DNA of 64,000 bases from contig NZ_JOIX01000003.1 in the NCBI RefSeq assembly GCF_000720175.1, forward strand, positions 186,001 to 250,000, read 5' to 3'. Below are positions 54,452 to 63,155 of the stretch, one piece after another. A program made the position numbers and the translations under genes. Each line of letters opens with the position of its first letter. The stretch's first letter is position 1. The DNA is from Streptomyces sp. NRRL S-337 (lineage in GTDB: Bacteria > Actinomycetota > Actinomycetes > Streptomycetales > Streptomycetaceae). The notes beneath the pieces were generated by a model. That model was given only the letters and a program-made list of their open reading frames with translations. It did no database searches and had not been told where the DNA came from.

Positions 54452-56392
54452 GGGGTCGACGGCGTCCATCCACGGATAGGCCTCTTCCTCGTCGAGTTCC
54501 TCGGTCTCGCCCTCGTCGATCCGGCGGATCATGGGGACGGGCACGGTGGACTGCTGGTGCTTCACCATCCAGGTGTTGCGGAAGAAGTCGAACTGAAGGT
54601 GGTAGCAGTCGTCCGACTCGCTGAAGACGATCGGCGGGACGAGGAAGTGCGCCGCACCGACCGTGGCCGCGACGTCGATGTAGTTGTCGGGCGACCCACC
54701 GGAATTCCAGCACGCCGCGAAGTTCACGGGCGTCAGCGGCTCTTTGCCGAGGATGTGTATCTGATTGCCCCGGATCACGAACTTTTCCGGGTCGAGGACC
54801 ACGTCTTCCCCGAGCATCAGGACCGGCGCCGGCATGATGTGCGCCTTGGCGAAGGTCTGAGCGCGCTCGTAGAGATCGACGATCTCATCGAAGCGCGTGG
54901 CGTCGAACCTGCCGAAGTCGTGGAATGGGCAGCACACGTTGTCCGTTTCTTCCCCGTCCGGGAAGAAGGCCAACTTGTCGAACGACGAGACGGGCGAGTG
55001 TGACGGTGTCTGCGACGGTGACGGTGATTGCGATTCTGACGGGATCGGAGAGTCTGACGGATTCGGAGAGTCCGACGAAGCCGCTGACTCGGCTGCCTCC
55101 GCTGACTTCGGTGACTCAGCGCGCGCGGCCTTGAGGAAGGCGGGAATCCATGTGCCGTCTGCGCCTTCGGCCTCGATCACGGCCGTGTCGCACAGATCAC
55201 GGAACGCCGTGTCGCCGATCTTGCAATTGAAGTAGTCGAGCAGCGTGATCGCGGCGCATTCGGCCAGCGAGAGGGTGTCGCTCTTCGGGAACCAGAAGTC
55301 GTAACCGTTCGCGAGGAAATGCACGCCGCGGAACTGTTTGTGGACGAAGGGCTCGTCGGTCCCACCGGCGGTGAGGCCGTTCCAATGCGCTGCGGCGACC
55401 TGGTTGTAGTAGGCGTCGGCATGGCGGGCGAGCTTGGGAGCGAAGACGCTTTCGCCGGTCCAGTAGCAGGCCTTGCTGAACAGCGCGCCGATCTCGGGGT
55501 CATGCGTGACGTCCGGCTCGCTGAAGACGAGTTCGGTACGCAGGAAGACCTTGCGGCCGTCACGGTAGGGCGCGCCCTCGTGCTCGTACCGCTGATCGAA
55601 GATCACGCAGGTCAGGGGCTCGATCTCGGAGATCGCCGGCCCACCGACGAGGTCCAGGGCGGGATCGGCGGAGCCCCCGGTGAGATAGAGCAGCACCGTG
55701 TGGCGGGAGACGTGGCCGCGGGCGGCGTCGTAGTAGGGCGTATCACGGTGGTGGTGGAAGTTGTTGTCGTCGGGCTCGAAGCGGTTGCAGCGGAATACGG
55801 GATTCACATGCGAGAAGCCGTCGAGCACCGCCTCCGGCATCGCGGCCGACACTGCCTTGGTGAGCGCCTCGGCGAGCAGCGCCGAGTGGAAGATGAAGCG
55901 TTCGCCGCCGCGCGAGGAGGCGTTGAGCGGCGGGACGTAGAGGTTGAGCGAGTCGAGCCGTTCCAGGCCGGCGCGGGCGGCATCCGGCAGTCGCAACGAC
56001 AGCGCGTACGCCTCCGGCCCCAGCTCGACGGGCTCGGCGAGCTCCAGGTCAAGGGGGACGTCCGCAAACAGGTGGTCCAGCGGAACGATGTTCTCGAACG
56101 TACGGAACGACAGCTCGCGCGGATCGGCGAAGACGGCGGCCAGATGCGGCGCGCCCTCGCTGGGCCGGGCGAACAGCTCGCGCACGTCGGCGTCTATGCG
56201 CTCGGCGTCGACGAAGCGCACCGATTTGTGGCGCGCGGTGGGGTGCCAGGAGACCGACAGCCCGTCCAGCACCGCGGCGGGCTCGGTGTCGGTCGCGTCG
56301 ACCTCCGAGCGGTAGCGGGCGACCTCTTCGTCGGTGGCCTCACCGGTCGAGAGGGCGAAGAAACGGTCGCGGAGTTCGGCGCTCACACGCAC
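54281..56392 (-). CDS. Large protein with 2OG-Fe(II) oxygenase-like domain and acidic tail
   Basis: A 703-residue protein. Residues ~195-295 carry a prolyl-hydroxylase-like jelly-roll signature: H215-R-D217 (NNFHHHRDTPYYD), distal H271 (YEHEGAPYRDG) and Arg280/Lys281 for 2-oxoglutarate. A second region (residues ~320-430 and ~480-640) is unfamiliar. A Ser/Pro linker (~residues 432-475) and a final run of about 20 Asp/Glu residues flank it. No signal peptide. It overlaps the LRR gene upstream by 10 bp, so the two are coupled. A protein or peptide hydroxylase acting on or with the LRR protein is a hypothesis only. Confidence 0.8.
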   Translation of the reverse strand: MRVSAELRDRFFALSTGEATDEEVARYRSEVDATDTEPAAVLDGLSVSWHPTARHKSVRFVDAERIDADVRELFARPSEGAPHLAAVFADPRELSFRTFENIVPLDHLFADVPLDLELAEPVELGPEAYALSLRLPDAARAGLERLDSLNLYVPPLNASSRGGERFIFHSALLAEALTKAVSAAMPEAVLDGFSHVNPVFRCNRFEPDDNNFHHHRDTPYYDAARGHVSRHTVLLYLTGGSADPALDLVGGPAISEIEPLTCVIFDQRYEHEGAPYRDGRKVFLRTELVFSEPDVTHDPEIGALFSKACYWTGESVFAPKLARHADAYYNQVAAAHWNGLTAGGTDEPFVHKQFRGVHFLANGYDFWFPKSDTLSLAECAAITLLDYFNCKIGDTAFRDLCDTAVIEAEGADGTWIPAFLKAARAESPKSAEAAESAASSDSPNPSDSPIPSESQSPSPSQTPSHSPVSSFDKLAFFPDGEETDNVCCPFHDFGRFDATRFDEIVDLYERAQTFAKAHIMPAPVLMLGEDVVLDPEKFVIRGNQIHILGKEPLTPVNFAACWNSGGSPDNYIDVAATVGAAHFLVPPIVFSESDDCYHLQFDFFRNTWMVKHQQSTVPVPMIRRIDEGETEELDEEEAYPWMDAVDPSLVTGGSDESARTPWWADESPLVAELYDHLAEREDYYDDEDDDGDDEDDEGQGDDD

Positions 56393-57280
56393 CTCCAGTA
56401 GCTGCGCAGGGTGGTCGGGAGCTGAGGGGCGGAGGCGAGCTTCCGCACGCCCGCCTCGGAGACGTCGTCGCGGTACAGCAGAAGACGCTTGAGCGAGCCG
56501 ATGAACGGTGCCGCCAGGAGGGCGTCAACGCCGTCCTCGCCGATGTGGTTGTACCGGAGGTCAAGCTCGGTGAGGTTCGGGAAACCCCCCAGCGAGCGCA
56601 CGCCTTCCGCGGTGACCGCGTTGCACTGGAGGTGCAGGCGCCGGACCGCCGCGAAGTGCGGGGATGCGGTGAGGGCCACCAGGCCGGAGTCGCCGATGGC
56701 GCAGTACCGCAGGTCCAACGTCTCGATCCGGCCGCTCCCGGTCGCGGCCGCGAGGGCCTCGGCACCGGGGTCACCGATGCGGAAGTACGACAGGTCGAGT
56801 GCGACCAGCCTGCCGAGGTCGAGGCTTGCGAGACCGTTCGCCTCGATGGGCGGCGGCATGAGCGGACCGTTCTCGTCCCAATGCTCCTCTTCCTGCCCCC
56901 ACTCCTCGCCCTCCGGGTCATCCCCCGTCTTGATCCGCAACGCGGTCACGAAGCGGCCGCGCAGGGCCTCCGCTATCAACTTCGGTGCCTCGTCGGACCA
57001 TTCGACGGCGACCTTCGTGGCGAACCCGTGCCGACGCGCCTCGACGGTCACTTCCGACGGCAACTCCGCGTCCCAGCTGTCTTGGTGCTGCTGGGACAAC
57101 TGCCGTATCTCGGACGCCAGTTGATTGCGGGCGACGCTGCCTGCCGCGCACGCGCGTTGTTCCACTCGATCAACTTCCCCCGGGGATCGCCCTGTTCGTG
57201 CAGCGCGTCGGCGTAGGCGCGCCATGCGGCGACATCGTGGGATGGTCTCGCAGTCTCTGTTCCAGAGCCATGGCTTCCAT
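56383..57280 (-). pseudogene. Leucine-rich-repeat protein with frame-disrupted N-terminus (TIGR02996-like)
   Basis: The C-terminal part is intact: LRR units of the RNase-inhibitor type (RLVALDLSYFRIGDPGAEAL, RIETLDLRYCAIGDSGLVAL, NLTELDLRYNHIGEDGVDAL). The N-terminal repeat-companion domain is spread over three frames: MALEQRLRDHP from the ATG near 57271, then DVAAWRAYADALHEQGDPRG KLIEWNN in a second frame, then ARNQLASEIRQLSQQHQDSW in the frame of the LRRs. Breaks fall near 57238 and near 57145-57160. An ATG at 57225 would give a 280-residue product lacking a proper N-terminus. Either a recent pseudogene or sequencing errors in GC-rich DNA. Confidence 0.75.
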
Positions 57281-57418
57281 GTGGATCACCCTAAAGCCGG
57301 CCACTGACAATCGAGTTCACGCGACCGGCCTGCGGTTCCGGGCCGCCGCCCAAACACGCCGCCGCCCCCGTCCGCATGGCGGATGGGGGCGGCGCATCAC
57401 CACGTAACTGTGGCTACC

Positions 57419-57685
57419 TCACTTCCACCAGTACTTCACACCGTGGTGGTGCGAGCAGGTGCCGCTGGAGTGGCGCGAGTAGGAGTGGCTGTTGTCCTTG
57501 CAGCGCGCGGTCTCGTAGCGGTCCACCGGCTTCTTGCCGGCCTTCCACCCGCATACGCCGGTGGTGTGGTGCACGCACCTGTGCGTGGTGTTCGTGCGCG
57601 GCAGCGTCGTCGACGCTTCCGCCGTGCTGGCGACCCCGAGGACCAGGGCAACGGCAGCCGCAGCGGCGGCTATACGGCTCTTCAA
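57419..57685 (-). CDS. Small secreted DUF3761-like protein
   Basis: An 88-residue protein from a TTG at 57685 with GGGGGGAA upstream. A Sec signal peptide (KSRIAAAAAAVALVLGVAST) leads to a Cys/His-rich domain (VCGWKAGKKPVDRYETARCK, DNSHSYSRHSSGTCSHHHGV) that matches the DUF3761 pattern. Function unknown. Confidence 0.8.
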   Translation of the reverse strand: MKSRIAAAAAAVALVLGVASTAEASTTLPRTNTTHRCVHHTTGVCGWKAGKKPVDRYETARCKDNSHSYSRHSSGTCSHHHGVKYWWK

Positions 57686-58015
57686 GAATTCCCCCCACAG
57701 GAATGGTGCTACATGGCGTTCTTTTTCGGCCGTATCGTACATAGGCGTGGAAGTCCGCCACCTGCGGTACGGAAAAAATCATGGCCGGATGTCAACTCCG
57801 ACTCCGACGTCGACGTCGACTTCGATGCGATACGGCGCTCCCGGCGGGGCGGCGCGGCGCGGAACTGGGGGATGGCCGTGGCCACCCCGGATCGCGTGCC
57901 CTACCTCCTCAGCCCCGTCCTCTTCCCCGCCGGGCCGCCGACGTCGTGACGGTAACCGCGACAGAGCTCGCCTTCTCCACCCTGCCAAGGTCAGGCCAGG
58001 TCAAGTGCGGCCAGG
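57686..58015. other. Intergenic, no gene supported
   Basis: The 330 bases between the DUF3761-like gene and the SnoaL-like gene hold a few short frames without ribosome-binding sites. A degenerate CGACGTCGACTTCG stretch near 57805-57830 and a GGTCAGGCCAGGTCA-type repeat at 57990-58020 are visible. Nothing else noted. Confidence 0.4.
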
Positions 58016-58411
58016 TCAGGCTGCGGTGAAGAAGGTGCTCATGCCGTCGACGTCCGAGAGGTAGCTGTCGATGGCGGTGATACGTCCGGACCGGATGGTG
58101 AGCACGGTCGCAAGGTGTTCGTCGAGCTCGCGGCCGTCGGGGGCGGTCGCGGTGTTGCGGAGCGAGAGTGCCGCACCGTGTGCGCCGATGAGCATGTGCA
58201 GCAACTCGGTACGCACCCCCTGATCCGCGATCTGCCGGGCCCGCTCCACGGCCAGGTCCGCCCCCTGAAGGGTGCCGGAGATGGTGCCGGTCCCCGGCAT
58301 GGACCAGGTGATCTCGTCGGCGAGCAGATCACGCAGCGCCTGCCAGTCGCGCTCCTTGAAAGCGATGAGGAACCGTTCGGCGATCGCGGGATCGGCGGTG
58401 TTCGTGGACAT
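58016..58411 (-). CDS. SnoaL-like/ketosteroid-isomerase-like protein
   Basis: A 131-residue NTF2-fold protein (AERFLIAFKERDWQALRDLL, ADEITWSMPGTGTISGTLQG, GRITAIDSYLSDVDGMSTFF). The first part of the family fold with Trp and Asp pocket residues is clear. Substrate unknown. ATG at 58411 with GGAGATG upstream. Confidence 0.9.
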   Translation of the reverse strand: MSTNTADPAIAERFLIAFKERDWQALRDLLADEITWSMPGTGTISGTLQGADLAVERARQIADQGVRTELLHMLIGAHGAALSLRNTATAPDGRELDEHLATVLTIRSGRITAIDSYLSDVDGMSTFFTAA

Positions 58412-58720
58412 GGGTCGGCATCTCCTGTTTCCTCGCCGAGTCTGCCGGTGGCATCTCGGAAGCAACGGCAGACTCGCTGTGGGCTGAGTGGGCTGAGCAA
58501 CGTCGCGGTGTTGAGTCTAGGTCGCGGCGCACGGTGACGTGGGACGGGACAGTGGTGCTCTCGACACCCGGAAACTGGGCGCGATCGGCCGCCTGTTGGG
58601 TGCGGAGACGCACGAGCCCCACTGTGTCGCGCCACCGGCCCGTCCTCCCGGGCCACCCGCGTCGGCTGGGCGTTGGTGCCCAGCCGGACGACGGGGGTTG
58701 GGGACCGGCGCGCTCCTGAC

Positions 58721-59749
58721 TTACCGGGTGGCGACGTCGTGGGGGGTGCCGTTCGTGATGGCCCCGAGTTTGTCCGGGTTGGCGACATTGTGGAGGGCGG
58801 TGATACGGCCTTCGGCGTCGAAATCGAAGGTGACCGTGGCGATCACGCGGTCCGGTCCGCTGAACAGCAGACCCGGCCCGCCGTTGATCTCGACCAATTC
58901 GGCGTGCATATCGGCAGGCTCGATGCCCTGGTAGGTAACGGTGCCGATAGCGGCGAACCAGGAGGCCACCGTTTGCGCGCCCACCACTGGTCGCAGGGCC
59001 TGACGGACCTTGCCGCCGCCGTCCGTCCACAGCGTCACGTCCGGAGACAGCAACTCCATCAGGGTGTTGATGTCCCCACCCGTCGAGGCCGCGAAGAACT
59101 TCTCCGTGACCTCCCGCTGCCGCGACCGGTCCGCGGCGAAGCGCGGCTGCCGGGCCTGTACGTGCTCGCGTGCACGATGGGCGGTCTGCCGCACCGCGGC
59201 CTCGGAACGCTCCACCGCCTCCGCGATCTCGGCATGGCTGAAGCCGAAGACCTCCTTCAGCACGAACACCGCGCGCTCCAGGGGGCTCAGCGTCTCCAGC
59301 ACCACCAGCATCGCCATCGACACCGACTCGGCGTCCATGACGGAATCGGCGGTGTCGCCGACGGTGAGGATGGGCTCCGGAAGCCACGGCCCCACATACG
59401 TCTCCCGTTTGTGCCGGGTGGAGCGCAGCCGTTCCAGCGCCAGATTCGACACGATCCGCGTGAGATACGCCTTGGGGTCGGCCACCTGAGAGCGGTCGGC
59501 CGCCGACCACTTGATCCAGGCGTCCTGAACCGCGTCCTCGGCGTCCGCCGCCGTGCCGAGGATGCGGTAGGCCACCGAGAACAGCAGGTTGCGATGCCGG
59601 CGGTACACCTGTTGGTCCAGGTCCAGGTCCAGGTCCAGGTCCCGATCCCGGTCCGGGTCCCGGTCTTGGTCCAGGCGCCGGCGTACCTCTTGGTCCTGGC
59701 CCAGATCCGTGTGCTGCCTCGGTGCGGGGCGCGGGGGCGGGTAGGTCAC
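58721..59749 (-). CDS. ECF41-type sigma factor with SnoaL-like domain (SigJ-like)
   Basis: A 342-residue ECF sigma factor. Regions 2 and 4 (RNLLFSVAYRILGTAADAED; SPLERAVFVLKEVFGFSHAE) are followed by a C-terminal SnoaL-like domain. Two ECF41 hallmarks are present: WLPEP at 122-126 in the linker and DGGGK at 243-247, which tune activity without an anti-sigma factor. Residues ~28-46 are a Asp/Arg/Leu dipeptide run encoded by tandem GTCCAG units. The gene is coupled by ATGA overlap (59746-59749) to the flavoprotein upstream. Confidence 0.93.
   Translation of the reverse strand: MTYPPPRPAPRQHTDLGQDQEVRRRLDQDRDPDRDRDLDLDLDLDQQVYRRHRNLLFSVAYRILGTAADAEDAVQDAWIKWSAADRSQVADPKAYLTRIVSNLALERLRSTRHKRETYVGPWLPEPILTVGDTADSVMDAESVSMAMLVVLETLSPLERAVFVLKEVFGFSHAEIAEAVERSEAAVRQTAHRAREHVQARQPRFAADRSRQREVTEKFFAASTGGDINTLMELLSPDVTLWTDGGGKVRQALRPVVGAQTVASWFAAIGTVTYQGIEPADMHAELVEINGGPGLLFSGPDRVIATVTFDFDAEGRITALHNVANPDKLGAITNGTPHDVATR
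59612..59670. repeat. GTCCAG hexanucleotide repeat
   Basis: Four exact GTCCAG-type units followed by degenerate GTCCC(G/A) units. They encode the Asp-Leu/Asp-Arg run near the N-terminus of the ECF41 sigma factor. Copy number changes in steps of 6 bp would keep the frame. Confidence 0.8.
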
Positions 59750-61041
59750 CGGGCCTCCCGTATGCGGGTGAAACGGCCGCCGCGCGGCCAGAACGCGCCC
59801 GAGGCGGGCATCTTCTTCATACGGCCGTAGGTCGGCCAGGGGGAAGCACTCACCGTCTCCTTATACCGGGCCGCCAGGCGTCCGGTCAGACAGAGCCGCC
59901 GGGGGGTGTCATCGGGGTGCGTGAACTGCACGACCGCCTCGTGCCGGCCCAGGCTCACCGGCGTGTGGTAAAAGCCGAAGCGAAACGGCTTGGGCTGCTT
60001 GCCCTTCAGCACGCGGGCAATGGACACCGCCGCGTGCACGCCCGTCGGCATGCCGCCCTGGCAGGTGCCGTGCATGACCCCGTATCCCTGGCGGATCGCC
60101 GCCGCGTCGCCAACGGCGAAGACATCCGGATGCGACACCGACCGCAGCGCGACGTCGGTGACGATACGGCCGTGCGCGTCGACAGTCAGGCCGGCGGCGG
60201 CCGCCAGTGGCGACACCCGGGTCCCGCTGGTCCACAGGACCGCGTCGGCGTCGATGCTCTCCCCACCCGCCAGCTCGACCGCGTCCGGGAGGACCTTCAC
60301 CACCTCGACTCCGCTGCGCACCTGGACGCCAAGGCGGTCGAGTACACCCTGCAGATACGCCCTGGCCTTCGGATTCATGGCCGCGCCGGGTTCCTGCCGG
60401 CCCAGCAGCACGACGTTCAGCTCCGGGTGCCGCTCGGCGATCTCCGCGGCCGCCTCGATGCCGGTCAGTCCGCTGCCGCCGATCACCACCGTGCCGCTGC
60501 CGAGCTGTGCCAGCCGGTCGGCCAGTACCTCGGCGTCCTGGGTGCTGTTGAGGGTGTACGCGTGCTCCTCGACGCCCGGCACCGCCGCGGTGTCGGCCAC
60601 GCTCCCCAACCCGTACACCAGCGTGTCATAGGGCAGCACCTGGTCATCATCGACCCGTACGGTCCGGGTGTCCGCGTCCACCGCGGTCACCCAGCCGCGC
60701 ACGAAGCGCACGCCGGTCCCCTCCAGCAGCTCCTGGATGCTCAGCTCGGCGAGCTGCTGCCCGGTCGCCGTCATGTGCAGCCGCAGCCGTTCGGTGAACC
60801 GCTCTTGCGCATTCACCAGCGTCACCTGCACGTTCTCGCGCCGCGCGTATCGAGCCCCGAGCTGGATGGCGGCAGCCATGCCCGCGTAACCCGCTCCCAG
60901 GATGAGGACGCGGTGGGCGGCCGCCTGATGGGTGGCCGTTTGATGCCTGGCCGTTTGACGCGCGGTCGACTGGCTGGTGATCACCACACCGGCTCCCGCT
61001 TCGGCTCCTGCTCCAGCTGCTGCTTCGTGCTGTGTGCTCAT
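59746..61041 (-). CDS. NADH dehydrogenase-like FAD oxidoreductase (type II)
   Basis: A ~431-residue two-dinucleotide-binding flavoprotein. FAD motif VLILGAGYAGMAAAIQLG, NAD motif TVVIGGSGLTGIEAAAEIAE, and DVFAVGDAAA near the C-terminus. A ~45-residue Ala/Thr/Gln-rich N-terminal extension precedes the fold. Oxidoreductases are one of the known genetic partners of ECF41 sigma factors, and here the two genes overlap by ATGA. ATG at 61041 is chosen; a GTG at 61059 is possible. Confidence 0.9.
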   Translation of the reverse strand: MSTQHEAAAGAGAEAGAGVVITSQSTARQTARHQTATHQAAAHRVLILGAGYAGMAAAIQLGARYARRENVQVTLVNAQERFTERLRLHMTATGQQLAELSIQELLEGTGVRFVRGWVTAVDADTRTVRVDDDQVLPYDTLVYGLGSVADTAAVPGVEEHAYTLNSTQDAEVLADRLAQLGSGTVVIGGSGLTGIEAAAEIAERHPELNVVLLGRQEPGAAMNPKARAYLQGVLDRLGVQVRSGVEVVKVLPDAVELAGGESIDADAVLWTSGTRVSPLAAAAGLTVDAHGRIVTDVALRSVSHPDVFAVGDAAAIRQGYGVMHGTCQGGMPTGVHAAVSIARVLKGKQPKPFRFGFYHTPVSLGRHEAVVQFTHPDDTPRRLCLTGRLAARYKETVSASPWPTYGRMKKMPASGAFWPRGGRFTRIREAR

Positions 61042-61240
61042 CTTCTCGGCTTCCTTCACTTTCCTTCGTTCGCCTGCTGACGACCACCAGATGCAAGCTC
61101 CCCGTCGATTCGTGACACGGGGCCAGTGTGATGCGCGTCACAGTCCAAAGGTTGCGGGCGGCAAGGGGGTGGGGGTGGGGGAGCGGCGGCGGCGCAGGTG
61201 TCCGAAGTGCGTTGTCAGTGCCGGGAGTTAGGCTCCGATC

Positions 61241-62065
61241 ATGATGAGTGAGGTGGGTCATATGCAGGAGGAACGGCCCGGAGGGGACCCTGAGACGGGG
61301 ATCAGGAACGGGATCGAGAACGGGACGAGGAACGGGGCCGGGAACGGGTCCCAGGAGGTGCGGCCGAAGATGGGCAGCCATGCCGTGCTGGCCCTGCGTT
61401 TCCCGCCGTTCCCTGTCCCGGGCGAGGCCGACGAGCCGGTCATGGCGCCGCATGATTCGGTGCGTGCCCGCCAGGTCGTTGAGGAGCTGGGCACCGTTGA
61501 GGAGGTTCTGGAGCAGCTGCCGGACCGCCTCATCGCCGACTTTCGCGATCCGGAGGTGCGCGCCGACCTCGACCTGGTCGCGATCGGTTGTTGGGGCAAC
61601 GCCGTCCACATCACCGATCCGGCCCTCGGCGGTGACTTCCTTACGTATGCCATGACGGAGGAGGTCCGCAGGCAGCGTGCACGGCACCCGGAGGCCCGGA
61701 TCGTCGGGTCGATCGAAATGGACTACGGGAACAGCTTCCTCGAAGACGTGGTGGTCCTGCCCGGCGGCGTGGAGGTGTACGCCGCGGGGTGGGACTGCGA
61801 CGACGAATGGGATTTCGCCGGCGACCCGGAAGAGGTGTTGCGCGCCATAGGCATCGGCCGCGAGGCGGCGGCGGAAGCGGGCTTCGACCTCGACGAGGAC
61901 CCTTGCGACCGTGTCTGGTCCGATCTCGGGATCCTCGCCCTTTGGGGACTCCCCGGCGGCCTCGGCGTGGGCCCTGGTGCCGGAGGCCGGCGGGTTTCCG
62001 TGTTCCGCGTTCGTCGCACGTCGTCGGCCGCATCCGAGATGGAGGAGGCGTGGTTCGGGGACTGA
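61241..62065 (+). CDS. Hypothetical protein with Asn-Gly repeats
   Basis: A ~274-residue protein. The N-terminal ~40 residues contain degenerate NG(I/T/A)EN/RNG repeats encoded by GGAACGGG-type units (61300-61345). The core (DFRDPEVRADLDLVAIGCWG, NSFLEDVVVLPGGVEVYAAG) is an alpha/beta domain. The end is Gly-rich. A start at 61262 (better ribosome-binding site) is possible. No family recognised. Confidence 0.65.
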   Translation: MMSEVGHMQEERPGGDPETGIRNGIENGTRNGAGNGSQEVRPKMGSHAVLALRFPPFPVPGEADEPVMAPHDSVRARQVVEELGTVEEVLEQLPDRLIADFRDPEVRADLDLVAIGCWGNAVHITDPALGGDFLTYAMTEEVRRQRARHPEARIVGSIEMDYGNSFLEDVVVLPGGVEVYAAGWDCDDEWDFAGDPEEVLRAIGIGREAAAEAGFDLDEDPCDRVWSDLGILALWGLPGGLGVGPGAGGRRVSVFRVRRTSSAASEMEEAWFGD

Positions 62066-62212
62066 CCCGGATGCCCCTGGACCAAAGGGAGTTGAACGGA
62101 TGGCCCATGCCCCAACGGACGCTGGCTGTAGAGACGATTTCGGCCGACGCGGTGCTTCCGTAGGTTCGTTGCGACCACCACCTGCATCACTTCCGCAACG
62201 GGAGGAATTCCT

Positions 62213-62911
62213 ATGCCCACCCGCACCGCGAGCCGCCGCCTTGCCGCTGCAGCCATAGCCGTCGGCGCCTCCGCAGCGATCCTCGCTCCCACTGCGCATG
62301 CCGCTGACGCCTCCGAGGTCGTCGCCAAGAAGCCCGCCAAGCTCACCGTGGCGTCTTACCAGGCGTACCTGAAGAAGCAGAAGACGCCCGAGGCGAAGAA
62401 GGCCCTCAAGGGGTTCAGCGCACTGACCAAGGGTCAGCAGGCGACCTTCGTCCAGGACCTCCAGAACCGCAAGATCTACGAGGCTCTCCTCGGTCAGGTG
62501 GAGGGCCGGATCGGGCAGCCGCGCACTGCCATCGACCCGCACAACAGCGAGGTGCGTTTCGTCACCAAGGCCTCAACTGCCGTGGGCAAGGACAAGCGCC
62601 GCACCACCACCGTCCGTTTCACCGTGACCGAGGAGATCTTCAAGATCCCGGTCACCGCCGAGACCATCAGCATCTCCTACCCGACCGCTGGCAACGGCCC
62701 GAAGCGAGCCACCGCCACCGCCAAGGTTGCCAATGTCAACGCGGCCATAGCGGTCACCCACAACCGCGTCAGCGTCAAGGGCTACGGCGCGCAGACCTAC
62801 TGGTCCGCCGAACCGCAGGTGGCGTCCTTCGGCAAGGCCGCCTACAAGAAGGAGCACGTCCTCGGTTCCAAGGTCACCTACCGGGCCAGCCTGACGAACA
62901 ACGAGGACTGA
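62213..62911 (+). CDS. Secreted hypothetical protein
   Basis: A 232-residue protein with a clear Sec signal peptide (AAAAIAVGASAAILAPTAHA) and a Lys-rich mature part. No lipobox or cell-wall anchor seen. Strong ribosome-binding site GGGAGGAA 5 nt before the ATG. Consistent use of preferred codons suggests it is well expressed. Followed by repeats and a strong terminator. Confidence 0.85.
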   Translation: MPTRTASRRLAAAAIAVGASAAILAPTAHAADASEVVAKKPAKLTVASYQAYLKKQKTPEAKKALKGFSALTKGQQATFVQDLQNRKIYEALLGQVEGRIGQPRTAIDPHNSEVRFVTKASTAVGKDKRRTTTVRFTVTEEIFKIPVTAETISISYPTAGNGPKRATATAKVANVNAAIAVTHNRVSVKGYGAQTYWSAEPQVASFGKAAYKKEHVLGSKVTYRASLTNNED

Positions 62912-62935
62912 TCTGCGGCCGAGCTCTCGGACCCC

Positions 62936-63022
62936 GGGAACGGTCACTTCCCGGCGAACGGTCACGCCCCGGAGAACGGGTCACTTCCCCGGGAACGGGT
63001 CACTTCTCCAGGAACGGTCATT
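62936..63022. repeat. 18-19 bp tandem repeat, five copies
   Basis: GAACGG(G)TCACTTCCCCGG-type units start near 62938, 62956, 62974, 62993 and 63012. They lie between the secreted-protein stop and the terminator. Confidence 0.85.
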
Positions 63023-63055
63023 GTGAGGCCCAGGACGCCGTGTCCTGGGCCTCAC
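63023..63055 (+). terminator. Strong hairpin terminator
   Basis: GTGAGGCCCAGGAC and GTCCTGGGCCTCAC form a perfect 14-bp stem with a 5-nt loop (GCCGT). It follows the secreted-protein gene and its repeats. Confidence 0.85.
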
Positions 63056-63155
63056 TCAGATGAGGGCGATGAGATGACGTTAGGCAGTTCATTGACTGCT
63101 GTAATGCATTTGCCTACCGTCGGTCCTCCGTAGCCAGCCGCCCCACGGAGTCCTT

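Noticed and set aside
55319..56401. A 360-codon plus-strand frame
   Set aside because: Antisense of the 2OG-oxygenase-like gene; Val/Gly/Arg-rich shadow.
60647..62542. A 631-codon minus-strand frame
   Set aside because: Antisense of the hypothetical protein at 61241 and of the flavoprotein gene start; no domain or start signal.
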